Source of the DNA: Candidatus Fusobacterium pullicola
Lineage (GTDB): Bacteria > Fusobacteriota > Fusobacteriia > Fusobacteriales > Fusobacteriaceae
NCBI GenBank assembly: GCA_018883725.1
Contig: JAHLFN010000026.1
Location: 1 to 35,792, forward strand
Reading direction: 5' to 3'
Length of the DNA stretch: 35,792 nt
How positions within the stretch are numbered: the stretch's first letter is position 1; every line of letters starts with the position of its first letter. Both the position numbers and the translations under genes were made by a program. This document shows positions 1 through 10,648 of the stretch, in pieces. The notes below the pieces were generated by a model. That model made no database searches. It saw nothing but the letters and a program-made list of their open reading frames with translations, and was not told the origin of the DNA.

Positions 1-1
1 G

Positions 2-375
2 GATATTGTTGTAAGAACAGGAAATCTAGATGAGAATAGAGATGAGTACCTCAATAGAGAGAGTGAGGATGAAGGGATAGAGAATCCAGAGCCTCATATA
101 AAAAAAGAAGAGGTATTAGAGGAGTTACAAAGCTCAGATATTCAGAGAAGAAATCTAGGAATAATGGAGAAGATAGCTTATCTTCAAAAGATAGCCAAGG
201 AACGTGAAGAGTATCTTCTTTCTCATGGATACAGAAAATGTAAGGTGTGTGGTATGTTGTATGAGGGAGAAGAGGCATTTTGTAGAGTGTGTATAGATAA
301 CGGAAAAGCTAAGGAGTATCTAAGGAGATTAGGAAAATATATAGATAATGAAGAAGCAAAGGAAAGTGAAGAGTA

Positions 376-376
<1 letters not shown>
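2..376 (+). CDS. DciA-like (DUF721) protein, C-terminal part
   Basis: The window opens inside this gene: the frame is open from base 2, so the N-terminus is missing. The visible 124 residues are a charged, acidic stretch followed by a helix and a small zinc-ribbon-like tail with two CxxC pairs (CKVC and CRVC, 12 residues between the pairs). The first internal ATG is at 164, but the frame clearly runs through it, so that is not the true start. In many bacteria a DUF721/DciA-type protein (implicated in loading the replicative helicase) lies between recF and gyrB, which fits this position directly before remB and gyrB. The assignment rests mainly on position and the cysteine tail, because the conserved DUF721 core is outside the window. 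The stop overlaps the next start by one base. Confidence 0.5.
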
Positions 377-2540
<2,164 letters not shown>

Positions 2541-2552
2541 TTGAGGTAAAAT

Positions 2553-2993
2553 ATGGATATAAAATTTCTATCAGAAAAATTTTATGCTGAATTTCAAGAT
2601 TGTAAGGAGATTCTAAAGAAAGAAGATAGACCATATTTAGTATTAGTGATAGAGTGTGATGGGATAGATTATGCTATCCCATTTAGAACTAATATCAATC
2701 ATAATTTAAGTTTTATATGTAGTGAAGATCCTGAATATAGAGGTGGTTTAGATTATACTAAGGCAATTCCTATATTAGAGGATTATTATATAAAACAGTT
2801 AGATAAAGAGATAAAAATTAAACAGAATGAATTTAATTATTTGAAAAGTAAAGAGGAAAAATTAAAAAAAGGATTTAAAAAGTATCTTAAGGAGTTTAGA
2901 AAAGCAACATTAAACTCTGACCAAAAGAGATATGAAAAAATCTTAAAATATTCATCTCTTCAGTATTTTAAAGATAGATTACAGATAAAATAA
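2553..2993 (+). CDS. type III toxin, ToxN/TenpN-like endoribonuclease
   Basis: A 146-residue protein with the layout of ToxN-superfamily toxins of the TenpN/CptN kind, as I remember them. It has an N-terminal strand-helix, then RPYLVLVIECDGIDYAIPFRTNI (residues 26-48; in relatives roughly 'G-x-V-x-I-x-G-x-x-FAIPLRSNI'), then GLDYTKAIPI (65-74, like 'GLDFSKAVVI'). A long basic helix follows, with KYSSLQYF near the C-terminus (132-139, like 'RYQYSTLQNYH'). Family members are RNases that cut mRNA and are held inactive by repeat RNAs forming pseudoknots. TGAGGT precedes ATG by 5 nt. The gene starts 12 nt after gyrB with no room for its own promoter in the gap, so it is probably read from the gyrB transcript. 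The matching antitoxin-like RNA lies downstream on the opposite strand. Catalytic residues were not assigned by alignment. Confidence 0.75.
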   Translation: MDIKFLSEKFYAEFQDCKEILKKEDRPYLVLVIECDGIDYAIPFRTNINHNLSFICSEDPEYRGGLDYTKAIPILEDYYIKQLDKEIKIKQNEFNYLKSKEEKLKKGFKKYLKEFRKATLNSDQKRYEKILKYSSLQYFKDRLQIK

Positions 2994-3019
2994 AAAGATG
3001 GTATATAAGATACCATCTT
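2985..3019 (-). terminator. rho-independent terminator of the antitoxin RNA
   Basis: A 10-bp perfect stem (AAGATGGTAT at 2995-3004 with ATACCATCTT at 3010-3019) with a 5-nt loop. On the minus strand it is followed by TTTATTTTA. On the plus strand the hairpin is followed by CATCAATTG with no T run, so it should stop the minus-strand RNA but not the gyrB-toxin transcript. It directly abuts the toxin stop codon. Confidence 0.8.
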
Positions 3020-3130
3020 CATCAATTGAGCTTTCTTTATTTTATCCTGCTCGAGCTCTTCGAGCAGAGTCATCAATTGAGCTTTCTTTATTTTATCCTA
3101 TTCGAGCTCTTCGAATAGAGTCATCTTTGT
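2986..3130 (-). ncRNA. candidate type III antitoxin RNA (two pseudoknot repeats)
   Basis: Reading the minus strand, a TTGATA-17 nt-TATAAT promoter is followed about 7 nt later by an untranslated segment holding two 51-nt repeats, and then a hairpin with a U-rich tail. In RNA sense each repeat has an 8-bp stem (CTATTCGA/TCGAATAG in the first, CTGCTCGA/TCGAGCAG in the second) and the loop A-GAGC. A 15-nt A-rich linker, a GCTC that pairs with the loop GAGC, and an 11-nt spacer complete it. That is the H-type pseudoknot plan of ToxI-class antitoxins. The two copies differ in the stem only by two compensated pairs. The predicted RNA is about 140 nt; its ends are inferred, and the antitoxin role rests on structure and the adjacent TenpN-like gene. 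Confidence 0.72.
3019..3120 (-). repeat. two tandem 51-nt pseudoknot repeats plus 5-nt partial
   Basis: Copies at 3019-3069 and 3070-3120, followed by the first five bases of a third at 3121-3125. The copies differ at only four positions, and all four lie in the stems. Hairpins are at 3047-3067 and 3098-3118. The loop-pairing segments (GAGC on the plus strand) are at 3028-3031 and 3079-3082, matching loop bases 3055-3058 and 3106-3109. Confidence 0.93.
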
Positions 3131-3136
3131 AATTGT

Positions 3137-3165
3137 ATTATATCATTTTATATGAAAAATATCAA
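3137..3165 (-). promoter_or_regulatory. sigma70-type promoter of the antitoxin RNA
   Basis: On the minus strand, TTGATA (3160-3165) and a perfect TATAAT (3137-3142) are separated by exactly 17 nt. Transcription would begin near 3130 and run into the two repeats. No open reading frame of note follows, consistent with a non-coding transcript. Confidence 0.8.
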
Positions 3166-3210
3166 GTTCTATAAAATTAGAGGGTTAAATTATGAAAATC
3201 CTAGATTGTG

Positions 3211-3219
3211 TGGTATAAT
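3211..3219 (+). promoter_or_regulatory. extended -10 promoter for gyrA
   Basis: TGG followed by a perfect TATAAT (3214-3219) fits an extended -10 element; no good -35 stands 17 nt upstream. Predicted start is near 3226, giving a leader of about 50 nt. It is divergent from the antitoxin promoter at 3137-3165, so gyrA has regained a promoter of its own after separation from gyrB. Confidence 0.6.
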
Positions 3220-3245
3220 CTATTGAAGAGAAATTATAGAATAAG

Positions 3246-3252
3246 AGGAGGG
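3246..3252 (+). promoter_or_regulatory. strong Shine-Dalgarno far from the gyrA start
   Basis: AGGAGGG ends 25 nt before the gyrA ATG, much further than the usual 5-10 nt. No ATG, GTG or TTG in the gyrA frame lies in between. A weaker AAGG at 3262-3265 is 12 nt from the ATG, and a small GCC/GGC hairpin could form in between. Either gyrA uses the weaker site or the leader folds. Confidence 0.45.
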
Positions 3253-3277
3253 TAAGCCGCTAAGGCAGTATAATCGT

Positions 3278-5821
3278 ATGTCAAATATAAATAACAGATA
3301 CATAGAAGATGAAATGAAAGAATCATACCTTGATTATTCAATGAGTGTTATTGTAAGTAGAGCTCTTCCAGATGTAAGAGATGGAATGAAGCCAGTACAC
3401 AGAAGAATACTTTTTGCTATGAATGAGCTTGGTATGAGTTATGATAAACCATATAAAAAGTCAGCGAGAATCGTTGGGGAAGTACTAGGTAAGTACCATC
3501 CACATGGAGACTCTGCTGTATATAGTACAATGGTTAGAATGGCTCAAGACTTTAACTACAGATACCCACTAATCTCTGGACATGGAAACTTTGGTTCTAT
3601 AGATGGGGACTCTGCAGCAGCAATGAGATATACTGAAGCTAGAATGGCAAAGATAAGTAATGAACTTTTAGAGGATATAGATAAAAATACAATAGACTTT
3701 AGAAAGAACTTCGATGATTCATTAGATGAACCAACAGTATTGCCAGCAAAGTTACCAAACCTACTACTTAATGGAGCTACAGGAATAGCAGTAGGAATGG
3801 CTACAAATATACCTCCTCATAACTTAGGAGAGGTAGTAGATGGAACACTTGCTCTTATAGATAATCCAGAGTTAACTCCACTAGATTTAATGGAGTATAT
3901 AAAGGGACCAGATTTCCCTACTGGAGGAATAATAGATGGTGATAAAGGTATAAAAGATGCCTATATGACTGGTAGAGGAAAAGTAAGAGTAAGAGGAAAA
4001 ATTGAGACAGAAGAGTTGAAAAATGGTAAAATAAATATTATAATAAGAGAAATACCATATCAACTAAATAAGGCAACTCTAATAGAAAGAATTGCTGAAT
4101 TAGTAAAGGATAAGAAGATAGTTGGAATTTCAGATCTAAGAGATGAATCTGATAGAGATGGAATAAGAGTTGTAATAGAATTGAAAAAGGGAGAGGAGCC
4201 AGAATTAATTCTAAATAAGCTTTATAAATATACTGAGTTACAAAGTACATTTGGAATAATAATGCTAGCTCTAGTAAATAATACTCCTAAAGTATTAAAC
4301 TTAAAACAGATCATAGAAGAGTACATAAAACATAGATTTGAAGTAATAACTAGAAGAATAAAGTTCAACTTAGATAAGGCTGAAAAAAGAGGTCACATCT
4401 TACAAGGATATAGAATAGCTCTAAACAATATTGATAGAATTATAGAGCTTATAAGAGGGGCTACAGATGGAAACCAAGCTAGAGAGCAGTTAGTAGAGAA
4501 GTATGGATTTACTGATGTTCAAGCTAGAGCTATACTTGATATGAAGCTACAAAGATTGACTGGGCTTGAAAGAGATAAGGTAGAGGCTGAATATCAAGAG
4601 ATAGAGAGATACATAGCTGAGTTGAGAGATATATTAGCAAATGATAGCAAAATATATGAGATAATGAAAACAGAGCTTCAAGAGTTAAAAGATAAGTATA
4701 ATGACGATAGAAGAACAATTATTGAGAAAGAGAGAAAAGAGATAACTCCAGAGGACCTAATCAAAGATGAAGAGGTAATACTTACATTTACAAATAAAGG
4801 ATATGTAAAGAGAATGGAACTAAGTAAGTATAAGGCTCAAAGAAGAGGTGGAAAGGGAGTAGCAAGTCAAAATACTGTAGAAGATGACTTTGTAGAGAAT
4901 ATAGAGTCAGCTAGCAACCTAGATACTCTTATGATATTTACAAACCAAGGAAGAGTATACAATATAAAAGTATATGAGATTCCAGAGACTTCTAAGCAAT
5001 CTAGAGGTAGATTGATAGGAAATATCATAAAATTAAAAGATGATGAGAAGATAAGAGCTATCATAAAAACAAGAGAGTTTTCAAGTGAGAATGAGGTTAT
5101 TTTTGTAACTAAAGAGGGAATAATCAAGAAAACAAACTTGAGTGAATTTAAAAATATAAATAGTTCTGGATTAAAAGCTATTAAATTGAAGGAAAAAGAT
5201 GATATAATATATGTAGGACTTATTCAAGATATTGAAAAAGAGGAGTTATTATTAGCAACTCAACAGGGATATTCAATCAGATTTGATTGTGGAGAGATAA
5301 GAGCTACAGGTAGAGATACTATGGGAGTGAAGGGGCTTGTACTTAGAGATGAGGATACAGTTGTTTCAGCACTTCTTATCAAGGATAAGGAGAATAGTAG
5401 TATCTTGACTATCACAGAGAATGGATATGGAAAGAGAACTAGAATAGATGAGTACCCATTACAATCAAGATACGGTAAGGGAGTTATCAACTTGAGATGT
5501 AGTGCTAAGACAGGAGCTGTAGTATCAGTACTATCAGTAACTTCAGGGGAAGAGCTAATGGCTATCACAGCTTCAGGAGTTGTTATTAGAATAGCTGTTG
5601 AGGATATCGTGTTATATGGTAGAGCTACTCAAGGGGTTATCATTATGAAGGTAAATGGTAAGGATGAGAAAGTTGTATCTATAACAAGAGTAAAATCAGA
5701 GGACAGTGAGAGTGAAGAAGTTCAAATCATCGATGAAAGTTTATTACAAAACGAGGAATCTACTTCAATAGGAGACATAAACTCTGAAGAAGATGAGATA
5801 ATAGAGGAGACAGTAGAGTAA
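3278..5821 (+). CDS. gyrA: DNA gyrase subunit A
   Basis: The 847-residue DNA cleavage-rejoining subunit of gyrase. The catalytic tyrosine is Tyr118 in [10 protein letters not shown]. The quinolone region reads [17 protein letters not shown], with Ser79 at the E. coli Ser83 position and Ser83 where E. coli has Asp87. The gyrase-specific GyrA box QRRGGKG begins at residue 521, which separates it from ParC, and a six-bladed C-terminal beta-pinwheel follows. The tail is acidic ([12 protein letters not shown]), common in GyrA. The ATG at 3278 gives the conserved N-terminus, but the best ribosome site is unusually distant. The following genes run the same way with a 39-nt gap. Confidence 0.97.
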   Translation: MSNINNRYIEDEMKESYLDYSMSVIVSRALPDVRDGMKPVHRRILFAMNELGMSYDKPYKKSARIVGEVLGKYHPHGDSAVYSTMVRMAQDFNYRYPLISGHGNFGSIDGDSAAAMRYTEARMAKISNELLEDIDKNTIDFRKNFDDSLDEPTVLPAKLPNLLLNGATGIAVGMATNIPPHNLGEVVDGTLALIDNPELTPLDLMEYIKGPDFPTGGIIDGDKGIKDAYMTGRGKVRVRGKIETEELKNGKINIIIREIPYQLNKATLIERIAELVKDKKIVGISDLRDESDRDGIRVVIELKKGEEPELILNKLYKYTELQSTFGIIMLALVNNTPKVLNLKQIIEEYIKHRFEVITRRIKFNLDKAEKRGHILQGYRIALNNIDRIIELIRGATDGNQAREQLVEKYGFTDVQARAILDMKLQRLTGLERDKVEAEYQEIERYIAELRDILANDSKIYEIMKTELQELKDKYNDDRRTIIEKERKEITPEDLIKDEEVILTFTNKGYVKRMELSKYKAQRRGGKGVASQNTVEDDFVENIESASNLDTLMIFTNQGRVYNIKVYEIPETSKQSRGRLIGNIIKLKDDEKIRAIIKTREFSSENEVIFVTKEGIIKKTNLSEFKNINSSGLKAIKLKEKDDIIYVGLIQDIEKEELLLATQQGYSIRFDCGEIRATGRDTMGVKGLVLRDEDTVVSALLIKDKENSSILTITENGYGKRTRIDEYPLQSRYGKGVINLRCSAKTGAVVSVLSVTSGEELMAITASGVVIRIAVEDIVLYGRATQGVIIMKVNGKDEKVVSITRVKSEDSESEEVQIIDESLLQNEESTSIGDINSEEDEIIEETVE

Positions 5822-5860
5822 TCTGTTGTTTCATTACACAAAAATATGGGGTGATATATT

Positions 5861-6628
5861 ATGAGAAAAGCATTAGTTTTATTTGGGAACGAAATAGAAA
5901 GAGGAAGTTTAGCAGAGAGTGCAACTTTCTTAGAAAAGGAACTAGGATTTAAAATATACCCTCTTTACGTAAAGGATATAGCAAGAGAAAAACTTATGTC
6001 AGCTACAGATGGGCTTATGGTAGCAGGAAGAGCACCTTTTATAGTTCAAGGTTGGGAAGAGATAGAGAGAGCTGAAATTCAAGTGATTGAAGAGGTTCTA
6101 AAAGAGAAGGGAATCAAAGCTAAATTAAAAGTAGATATCGGAGATGTAGCTGAGGTTGTAACTGAGCATATGAAAAAATGTGACCTATTAGTTATAGGAA
6201 AAAATGATATCTTAACTGAAAAAGAGATAGATATCCTAAAAGGAAACTATAAATCATTACTACTTATTGGAGAAAAGCCTCTAAAAGCTATGAAAAATGT
6301 AGTTATAGGAAATGATAATGGAGTTAAGGTAAATAGAAGTTGTTATCACTTTATCAATCTTTTCCCAGAGGTTAAATGTTTCTCATCATTTGTTATCAAC
6401 AAAGAGATTGAAGAGAATGCACTTGTTGAGTACTTAGAGGGACATGATAAGAAGATAGTTCATGAAGAGCTTACAACAACTGATTACAACGATGTATTAG
6501 CAAGAGTGGATGAAGCAGATCTATTTATTATGGGAAATTTAAGTAGAAGCTACTTCTTTGAAAAAATAATAGGAAAAAATGGAATTAAATTATTAGAAAA
6601 AGGAAAGGCACCTATATTTATAGGATAG
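5861..6628 (+). CDS. UspA-like nucleotide-binding-fold protein
   Basis: A 255-residue cytoplasmic protein with two alternating strand-helix halves (roughly 1-140 and 141-255). The first opens with RKALVLFGNEIERGSLAESATFLEKEL and contains CDLLVIGKNDIL; the second contains KNVVIGNDNGVKVNRSCYHFINL and ADLFIMGNLSRSYFFEKIIGKNGIKLLEKGKAPIFIG. This last stretch mirrors the C-terminal nucleotide-loop region of universal stress proteins (GxxGxxxxxxxxGS...PVLVV), though without a clean G-2X-G-9X-G motif. I therefore read it as a divergent tandem UspA-fold protein of unknown role. GGGGTGA sits before ATG. It lies between gyrA and a phosphodiesterase gene, same strand, short gaps. Confidence 0.55.
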   Translation: MRKALVLFGNEIERGSLAESATFLEKELGFKIYPLYVKDIAREKLMSATDGLMVAGRAPFIVQGWEEIERAEIQVIEEVLKEKGIKAKLKVDIGDVAEVVTEHMKKCDLLVIGKNDILTEKEIDILKGNYKSLLLIGEKPLKAMKNVVIGNDNGVKVNRSCYHFINLFPEVKCFSSFVINKEIEENALVEYLEGHDKKIVHEELTTTDYNDVLARVDEADLFIMGNLSRSYFFEKIIGKNGIKLLEKGKAPIFIG

Positions 6629-6645
6629 GAAATTAGGAAGTAAAG

Positions 6646-7104
6646 ATGAAAGTTTTAGTAATTTCGGACTCACACCAAAGATTGGATAGATTAGTAGATA
6701 TATATGAATTGGAGAAGCCAGATGTAGTGATCTGTGCAGGGGACCATAGTAAAGATGGTGAGGAGCTTTCCTTTGTTTGTCCAGATTCTAAATACTATAT
6801 AGTAAGAGGAAATTGCGACATATTTGATAGAAGACATGAAGATGAGATGATATTTGAGCTAGAGGGATTTAAGATCCTTCTGGCTCATGGTCATGAATAT
6901 GGAGTAAAATCTGGGTATGAGTGGATAGAGGAGAGAGGAAGAAGATTAAACTGTGATATCGTTATTTTTGGACATACTCATATTCAATATTTATTTTCAA
7001 AAAATGGAATTACACTATTTAATCCAGGAGCTGTATATGGGAGAGAATATGGTATATTGGAAATAGATGGGGATAGATTCCAGTTTTATCATAAAAGTAT
7101 ATAA
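6646..7104 (+). CDS. YfcE/MJ0936-type metallophosphoesterase
   Basis: A 152-residue single-domain metallophosphoesterase. All metal-binding motifs of the family are visible: ISDSHQ (residues 6-11), CAGDHSKDG, VRGNCD (the GN[HC]D box), LLAHGHEYGV and FGHTH. Relatives hydrolyse simple phosphodiesters, and the physiological substrate is usually unknown. The size (150-180 residues) and the 'NPGAVYGREYGILEI' ending are typical. A weak AGGAAG precedes ATG, 17 nt after the previous stop, suggesting one transcript with its neighbours. Confidence 0.9.
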   Translation: MKVLVISDSHQRLDRLVDIYELEKPDVVICAGDHSKDGEELSFVCPDSKYYIVRGNCDIFDRRHEDEMIFELEGFKILLAHGHEYGVKSGYEWIEERGRRLNCDIVIFGHTHIQYLFSKNGITLFNPGAVYGREYGILEIDGDRFQFYHKSI

Positions 7105-7144
7105 ATTTTTAAAATATATAAGCCTTTTAAACTAGGGAGGAAAA

Positions 7145-8161
7145 ATGAAAGAAAAGGTAGCACAGCTAAAAGAAACTGCTGGATTAAGTATTGAAAAAGC
7201 AGAATCTTTACAAGAATTAGAAGATATTAGAGTAAAACTACTTGGGAAAAAAGGGGAATTAACAGAGATTTCTAAGGGGATGAAAAATCTTACTCCTGAG
7301 GAGAGACCAGTTGTAGGTCAATTAGTAAACGAGTTAAGAGAGTATATCAGCTCAAAATTAGATGCTAAAAACCTTGAATTAAAAGAGAAGGAAAAAAATA
7401 AGAGACTAGCTGAAGAGGTTATTGATATAACACTTCCAGGAAAGAGAAATACTCTTGGAACTACACACCCAATAACTGATACTATGAACTTTATGAAAGA
7501 GATATTCATAGAGATGGGATTTGATGTGGCAGATGGACCAGAGGTAGAGCTAGTAAAATATAACTTTGATGCTTTAAATATTCCAGAAACTCATCCATCA
7601 AGAGATATAACAGATACATTTTATATCAATGATGATGTTGTTTTAAGAACACAAACATCACCAGTTCAAGTAAGATATATGTTAGAGCACAAGCCACCAT
7701 TTAGAATGATATGTCCAGGTAAGGTATACAGACCAGATTACGATATATCTCATACACCTATGTTCCACCAAATGGAAGGACTTATGATAGGAGAGAACAT
7801 CTCTTTTGCTAACTTTAAAGCTATATTAACAGAGTCATTAAAGAAGATGTTTGGAGATACAGAAGTTAGATTCAGACCACACTTTTTCCCATTTACAGAG
7901 CCATCTGCAGAGGTAGATATCCAATGTGCTGTATGTAAAGGAAAAGGATGTAGAATGTGTAAAGACAGTGGTTGGGTAGAGATCATGGGTTGTGGAATGG
8001 TAGACCCAGAGGTTCTAAAAGCTGTTGGATATGACCCTGAGGAAGTAAGTGGATTTGCTTTCGGAATGGGAATAGAGAGAGTAGCTATGTTAAGACGTGG
8101 TATAAATGACTTAAGAGCTTTCTTTGAAAACGATGTAAGATTTTTAAAACAATTTAAGTAA
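7145..8161 (+). CDS. pheS: phenylalanyl-tRNA synthetase alpha subunit
   Basis: A 338-residue class II synthetase catalytic subunit. The N-terminal coiled coil (about 1-90) docks tRNA-Phe. The catalytic core shows TTHPITDTMNFMKEIFIEMGFDV, then motif 2 (YRPDYDISHTPMFHQMEGLMI). A CAVCKGKGCRMCKDSGWVEIMGCGMV segment and motif 3 (FGMGIERVAMLRRGINDLR) near the end complete it. Together with PheT it forms an alpha2-beta2 enzyme charging tRNA-Phe. GGGAGG is 6 nt before ATG. pheT follows after 15 nt, the usual operon. No T-box leader fits in the 40-nt gap upstream. Confidence 0.97.
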   Translation: MKEKVAQLKETAGLSIEKAESLQELEDIRVKLLGKKGELTEISKGMKNLTPEERPVVGQLVNELREYISSKLDAKNLELKEKEKNKRLAEEVIDITLPGKRNTLGTTHPITDTMNFMKEIFIEMGFDVADGPEVELVKYNFDALNIPETHPSRDITDTFYINDDVVLRTQTSPVQVRYMLEHKPPFRMICPGKVYRPDYDISHTPMFHQMEGLMIGENISFANFKAILTESLKKMFGDTEVRFRPHFFPFTEPSAEVDIQCAVCKGKGCRMCKDSGWVEIMGCGMVDPEVLKAVGYDPEEVSGFAFGMGIERVAMLRRGINDLRAFFENDVRFLKQFK

Positions 8162-8176
8162 TTCTGGAGGAGAGTA

Positions 8177-10564
8177 ATGTTAATTTCTTTAGACTGGCTA
8201 AAACAGTATGTAGATATAAAAGAGGATATAAAAGAGTTAGATAATGCCCTAACTATGATAGGACAAGAAGTTGAAGCCATAGATATTCAAGGAAAAGGAC
8301 TAGATAACGTAGTTATTGGTCACATAGTTGAGTATGGAAAACACCCTAACTCTGATAAATTAACACTTGTAAGAGTGGACGTTGGAACAGGAGAGCCATT
8401 ACAAATAGTTTGTGGAGCTCCAAACCATAAATTAGGAGATAAGGTAGTTGTAGCTAAGATCGGAGCTGTACTTCCTGGAGATTTCAAAATTAAAAAGAGC
8501 AAAATAAGAGATGTTGAATCTTTTGGAATGCTTTGCTCACAAGTAGAGCTTGGAATAGGAGAGGATGGAGATGGAATAATAATCCTTCCTGAAGATGCTC
8601 CTATAGGTCAAGAGTATAGAAAGTATGCTGGACTTGATGATGTAATATTTGAATTAGAGATTACACCAAATAGACCAGATTGTCTATCTCACATAGGTAT
8701 AGCAAGAGAGATAGCAGCTTACTACGGAAGAAAAGTAAAATATCCATCAGCAATATATACAGAGGCTATAGAAGCAACTACTTCAGTAGCTAAGGTAAAT
8801 ATTGAAGATAAAGATAGATGTAAGAGATACATGGGAAGAGTAGTAAGAAATGTTACTGTAGGAGAATCACCAGAGTGGTTAAAGAAGAGAATAAGAGCTA
8901 TGGGATTAAAACCTATAAATAACATAGTGGATATAACAAACTTTGTTATGTTTGAATATAACCAACCTATGCATGCTTTTGATTTAGATAAGGTATCAAA
9001 TGAAAGTATAAATGTAAGAGCTGCTCATGCAGGAGAAAAGATAGTAACTCTTGATGGAGTAGAGAGAGAGCTTAATAATAAAGAGCTTGTTATAGCTGAC
9101 GATGAAAAAGCTATTGCAATAGCTGGAATAATCGGAGGAATGGGAACAGAGATAACTGCTGAAACAAAAAATGTATTCTTAGAGGTAGCATACTTCACTC
9201 CAGAAAATATCAGAAAAACTGGTAGAAGACTTGGAATATCTACAGATTCTTCATATAGAAATGAGAGAGGAATAGATATCGAAGGTATACCAGATGCAAG
9301 TGAAAGAGCTGCAGCTCTAATAGTTGCAATAGCTGGAGGAGAGCTTTTAGATGGAGCTATTGATAAGTATGTAGAAAAACCTAAGAAAATAGAGATTCCA
9401 TTAAGCTTAGAAAAGTTAAATAAATTTGTTGGTAAGGAGTTACCATCAGATACTGTAGGAAAAATATTAAGTAACCTAGGTCTTGGAATAAAAACACTAT
9501 CTCAAGATACTCTACTTATAACACCACCTACATATAGAGGAGATTTAACTAGAACTGCTGATATCTATGAGGAGATTATCAGAATATATGGATTTGAAAA
9601 TATTGAACCTATAATGCCTGTTGAAAATATACAAGCTGGTAAAAAAGCTGAAAATATAGATTTAATAGATAGTACAAAGGAGATATTAAGAGAGATTGGA
9701 CTTCAAGAGGTAATCAACTACTCATTTATCCCTAGAAATGTTGTAGATATCTTAAATATAAAAGAGAGTGTAATAGAGATTAAAAACCCTCTAAGTGAAG
9801 ATATGGCAATATTAAGACCTACATTGATGTGGAGTGTACTTTCAAATATAAGAGATAACATCAATAGAAATCAATTTGATTTAAGATTCTGTGAAGTTTC
9901 AAGAGTGTTCTCACCTGCTCAAGAGTTAGCTAATGAGGAGTTAAGAATCTGTATAGGATTAGCAGGAAGACCAGAGAGAACTCTATGGGATCCAAAACCA
10001 GAAGCTTATGATTTCTATACAATTAAAGGATATGTAGAGAAGCTTATGGAGTATATGGGAGTTACTAAATACAGATTAGAGAGAAGTTCAAACAGTAATT
10101 TCCACCCAGGTAGAAGTGCAGAGTTAAGAATAGGAAATGATATAATAGGTGTATTTGGAGAGATCCATCCAGATGTTCAAGAGAAAATGGAGATAAAGAG
10201 AGAGAGAGTATATATAGCAGAAATCGATTTAACTAAGTGTGTAAAATATATAAAGAACTCTACTAAATATGAAAAAATAGTAAAATATCCAGAAGTAACT
10301 AGAGATTTGGCTATTGTTCTTTCTAAAGATGTACTTGTAGGAAATATGATTGAAAACTTAAAAAGAGTATCTCCAATAATTGAAAAAATAGATATATTTG
10401 ATGTATATGAGGGAGAAAAAATAGATGCAGATAAGAAATCTGTAGCTATCAGTATAGTACTAAGAAATAAAGAGAAGACTCTAGATGAGAAAGAGATAAA
10501 AACAGCAATAGATAAGATACTAACAACTATCTCTAAAGATTACAATGGAGAGATAAGACAGTAG
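8177..10564 (+). CDS. pheT: phenylalanyl-tRNA synthetase beta subunit
   Basis: A 795-residue subunit with the full domain set. The N-terminal region MLISLDWLKQYVDI is followed by an EMAP-II-like tRNA-binding domain (about 40-150, GHIVEYGKHPNSDKLTLVRVDVG). The B3/B4 editing region includes ITPNRPDCLSHIGIAREIAAY. A B5 domain (around 400-470, ending TYRGDLTRTADIYEEIIRIYG), a catalytic-like core, and a C-terminal anticodon-binding (FDX-ACB) domain follow, the last starting YEKIVKYPEVTRDLAIVL. Length is normal. GGAGG stands 7 nt before ATG. A clear terminator follows, so this ends the transcription unit that probably begins at gyrA. Confidence 0.97.
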   Translation: MLISLDWLKQYVDIKEDIKELDNALTMIGQEVEAIDIQGKGLDNVVIGHIVEYGKHPNSDKLTLVRVDVGTGEPLQIVCGAPNHKLGDKVVVAKIGAVLPGDFKIKKSKIRDVESFGMLCSQVELGIGEDGDGIIILPEDAPIGQEYRKYAGLDDVIFELEITPNRPDCLSHIGIAREIAAYYGRKVKYPSAIYTEAIEATTSVAKVNIEDKDRCKRYMGRVVRNVTVGESPEWLKKRIRAMGLKPINNIVDITNFVMFEYNQPMHAFDLDKVSNESINVRAAHAGEKIVTLDGVERELNNKELVIADDEKAIAIAGIIGGMGTEITAETKNVFLEVAYFTPENIRKTGRRLGISTDSSYRNERGIDIEGIPDASERAAALIVAIAGGELLDGAIDKYVEKPKKIEIPLSLEKLNKFVGKELPSDTVGKILSNLGLGIKTLSQDTLLITPPTYRGDLTRTADIYEEIIRIYGFENIEPIMPVENIQAGKKAENIDLIDSTKEILREIGLQEVINYSFIPRNVVDILNIKESVIEIKNPLSEDMAILRPTLMWSVLSNIRDNINRNQFDLRFCEVSRVFSPAQELANEELRICIGLAGRPERTLWDPKPEAYDFYTIKGYVEKLMEYMGVTKYRLERSSNSNFHPGRSAELRIGNDIIGVFGEIHPDVQEKMEIKRERVYIAEIDLTKCVKYIKNSTKYEKIVKYPEVTRDLAIVLSKDVLVGNMIENLKRVSPIIEKIDIFDVYEGEKIDADKKSVAISIVLRNKEKTLDEKEIKTAIDKILTTISKDYNGEIRQ

Positions 10565-10572
10565 TAAATTGG

Positions 10573-10620
10573 AGAGTGAAAAAAGCTAGAAGAGAGTTAT
10601 AGCTTTCTTCACTCTTTTTT
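10573..10620 (+). terminator. terminator after pheT
   Basis: AGAGTGAA (10573-10580) pairs with TTCACTCT (10608-10615), extended inward by AAAGCTA/TAGCTTT with one mismatch, and is followed by a T run to 10620. It separates the pheST unit from the serine dehydratase gene. Confidence 0.85.
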
Positions 10621-10648
10621 AATAAAAAGATTTAGGGAGGAAAGAGGT

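Noticed and set aside
3019-3120. Two tandem repeats as a minimal CRISPR array or an intergenic REP-type element
   Set aside because: There are no unique spacers between the repeats and no cas genes. The promoter, terminator, pseudoknot pairing and adjacent ToxN-like gene fit a type III antitoxin better.
7105-7144. T-box or attenuator leader before pheST
   Set aside because: The gap is only 40 nt, too short for a T-box, and no terminator hairpin or phenylalanine-rich leader peptide is present.
7750-8280. Minus-strand open frame of 176 codons across pheS/pheT
   Set aside because: It lies wholly antisense to two well-conserved genes, has no ribosome site and its translation is low-complexity; a shadow frame.
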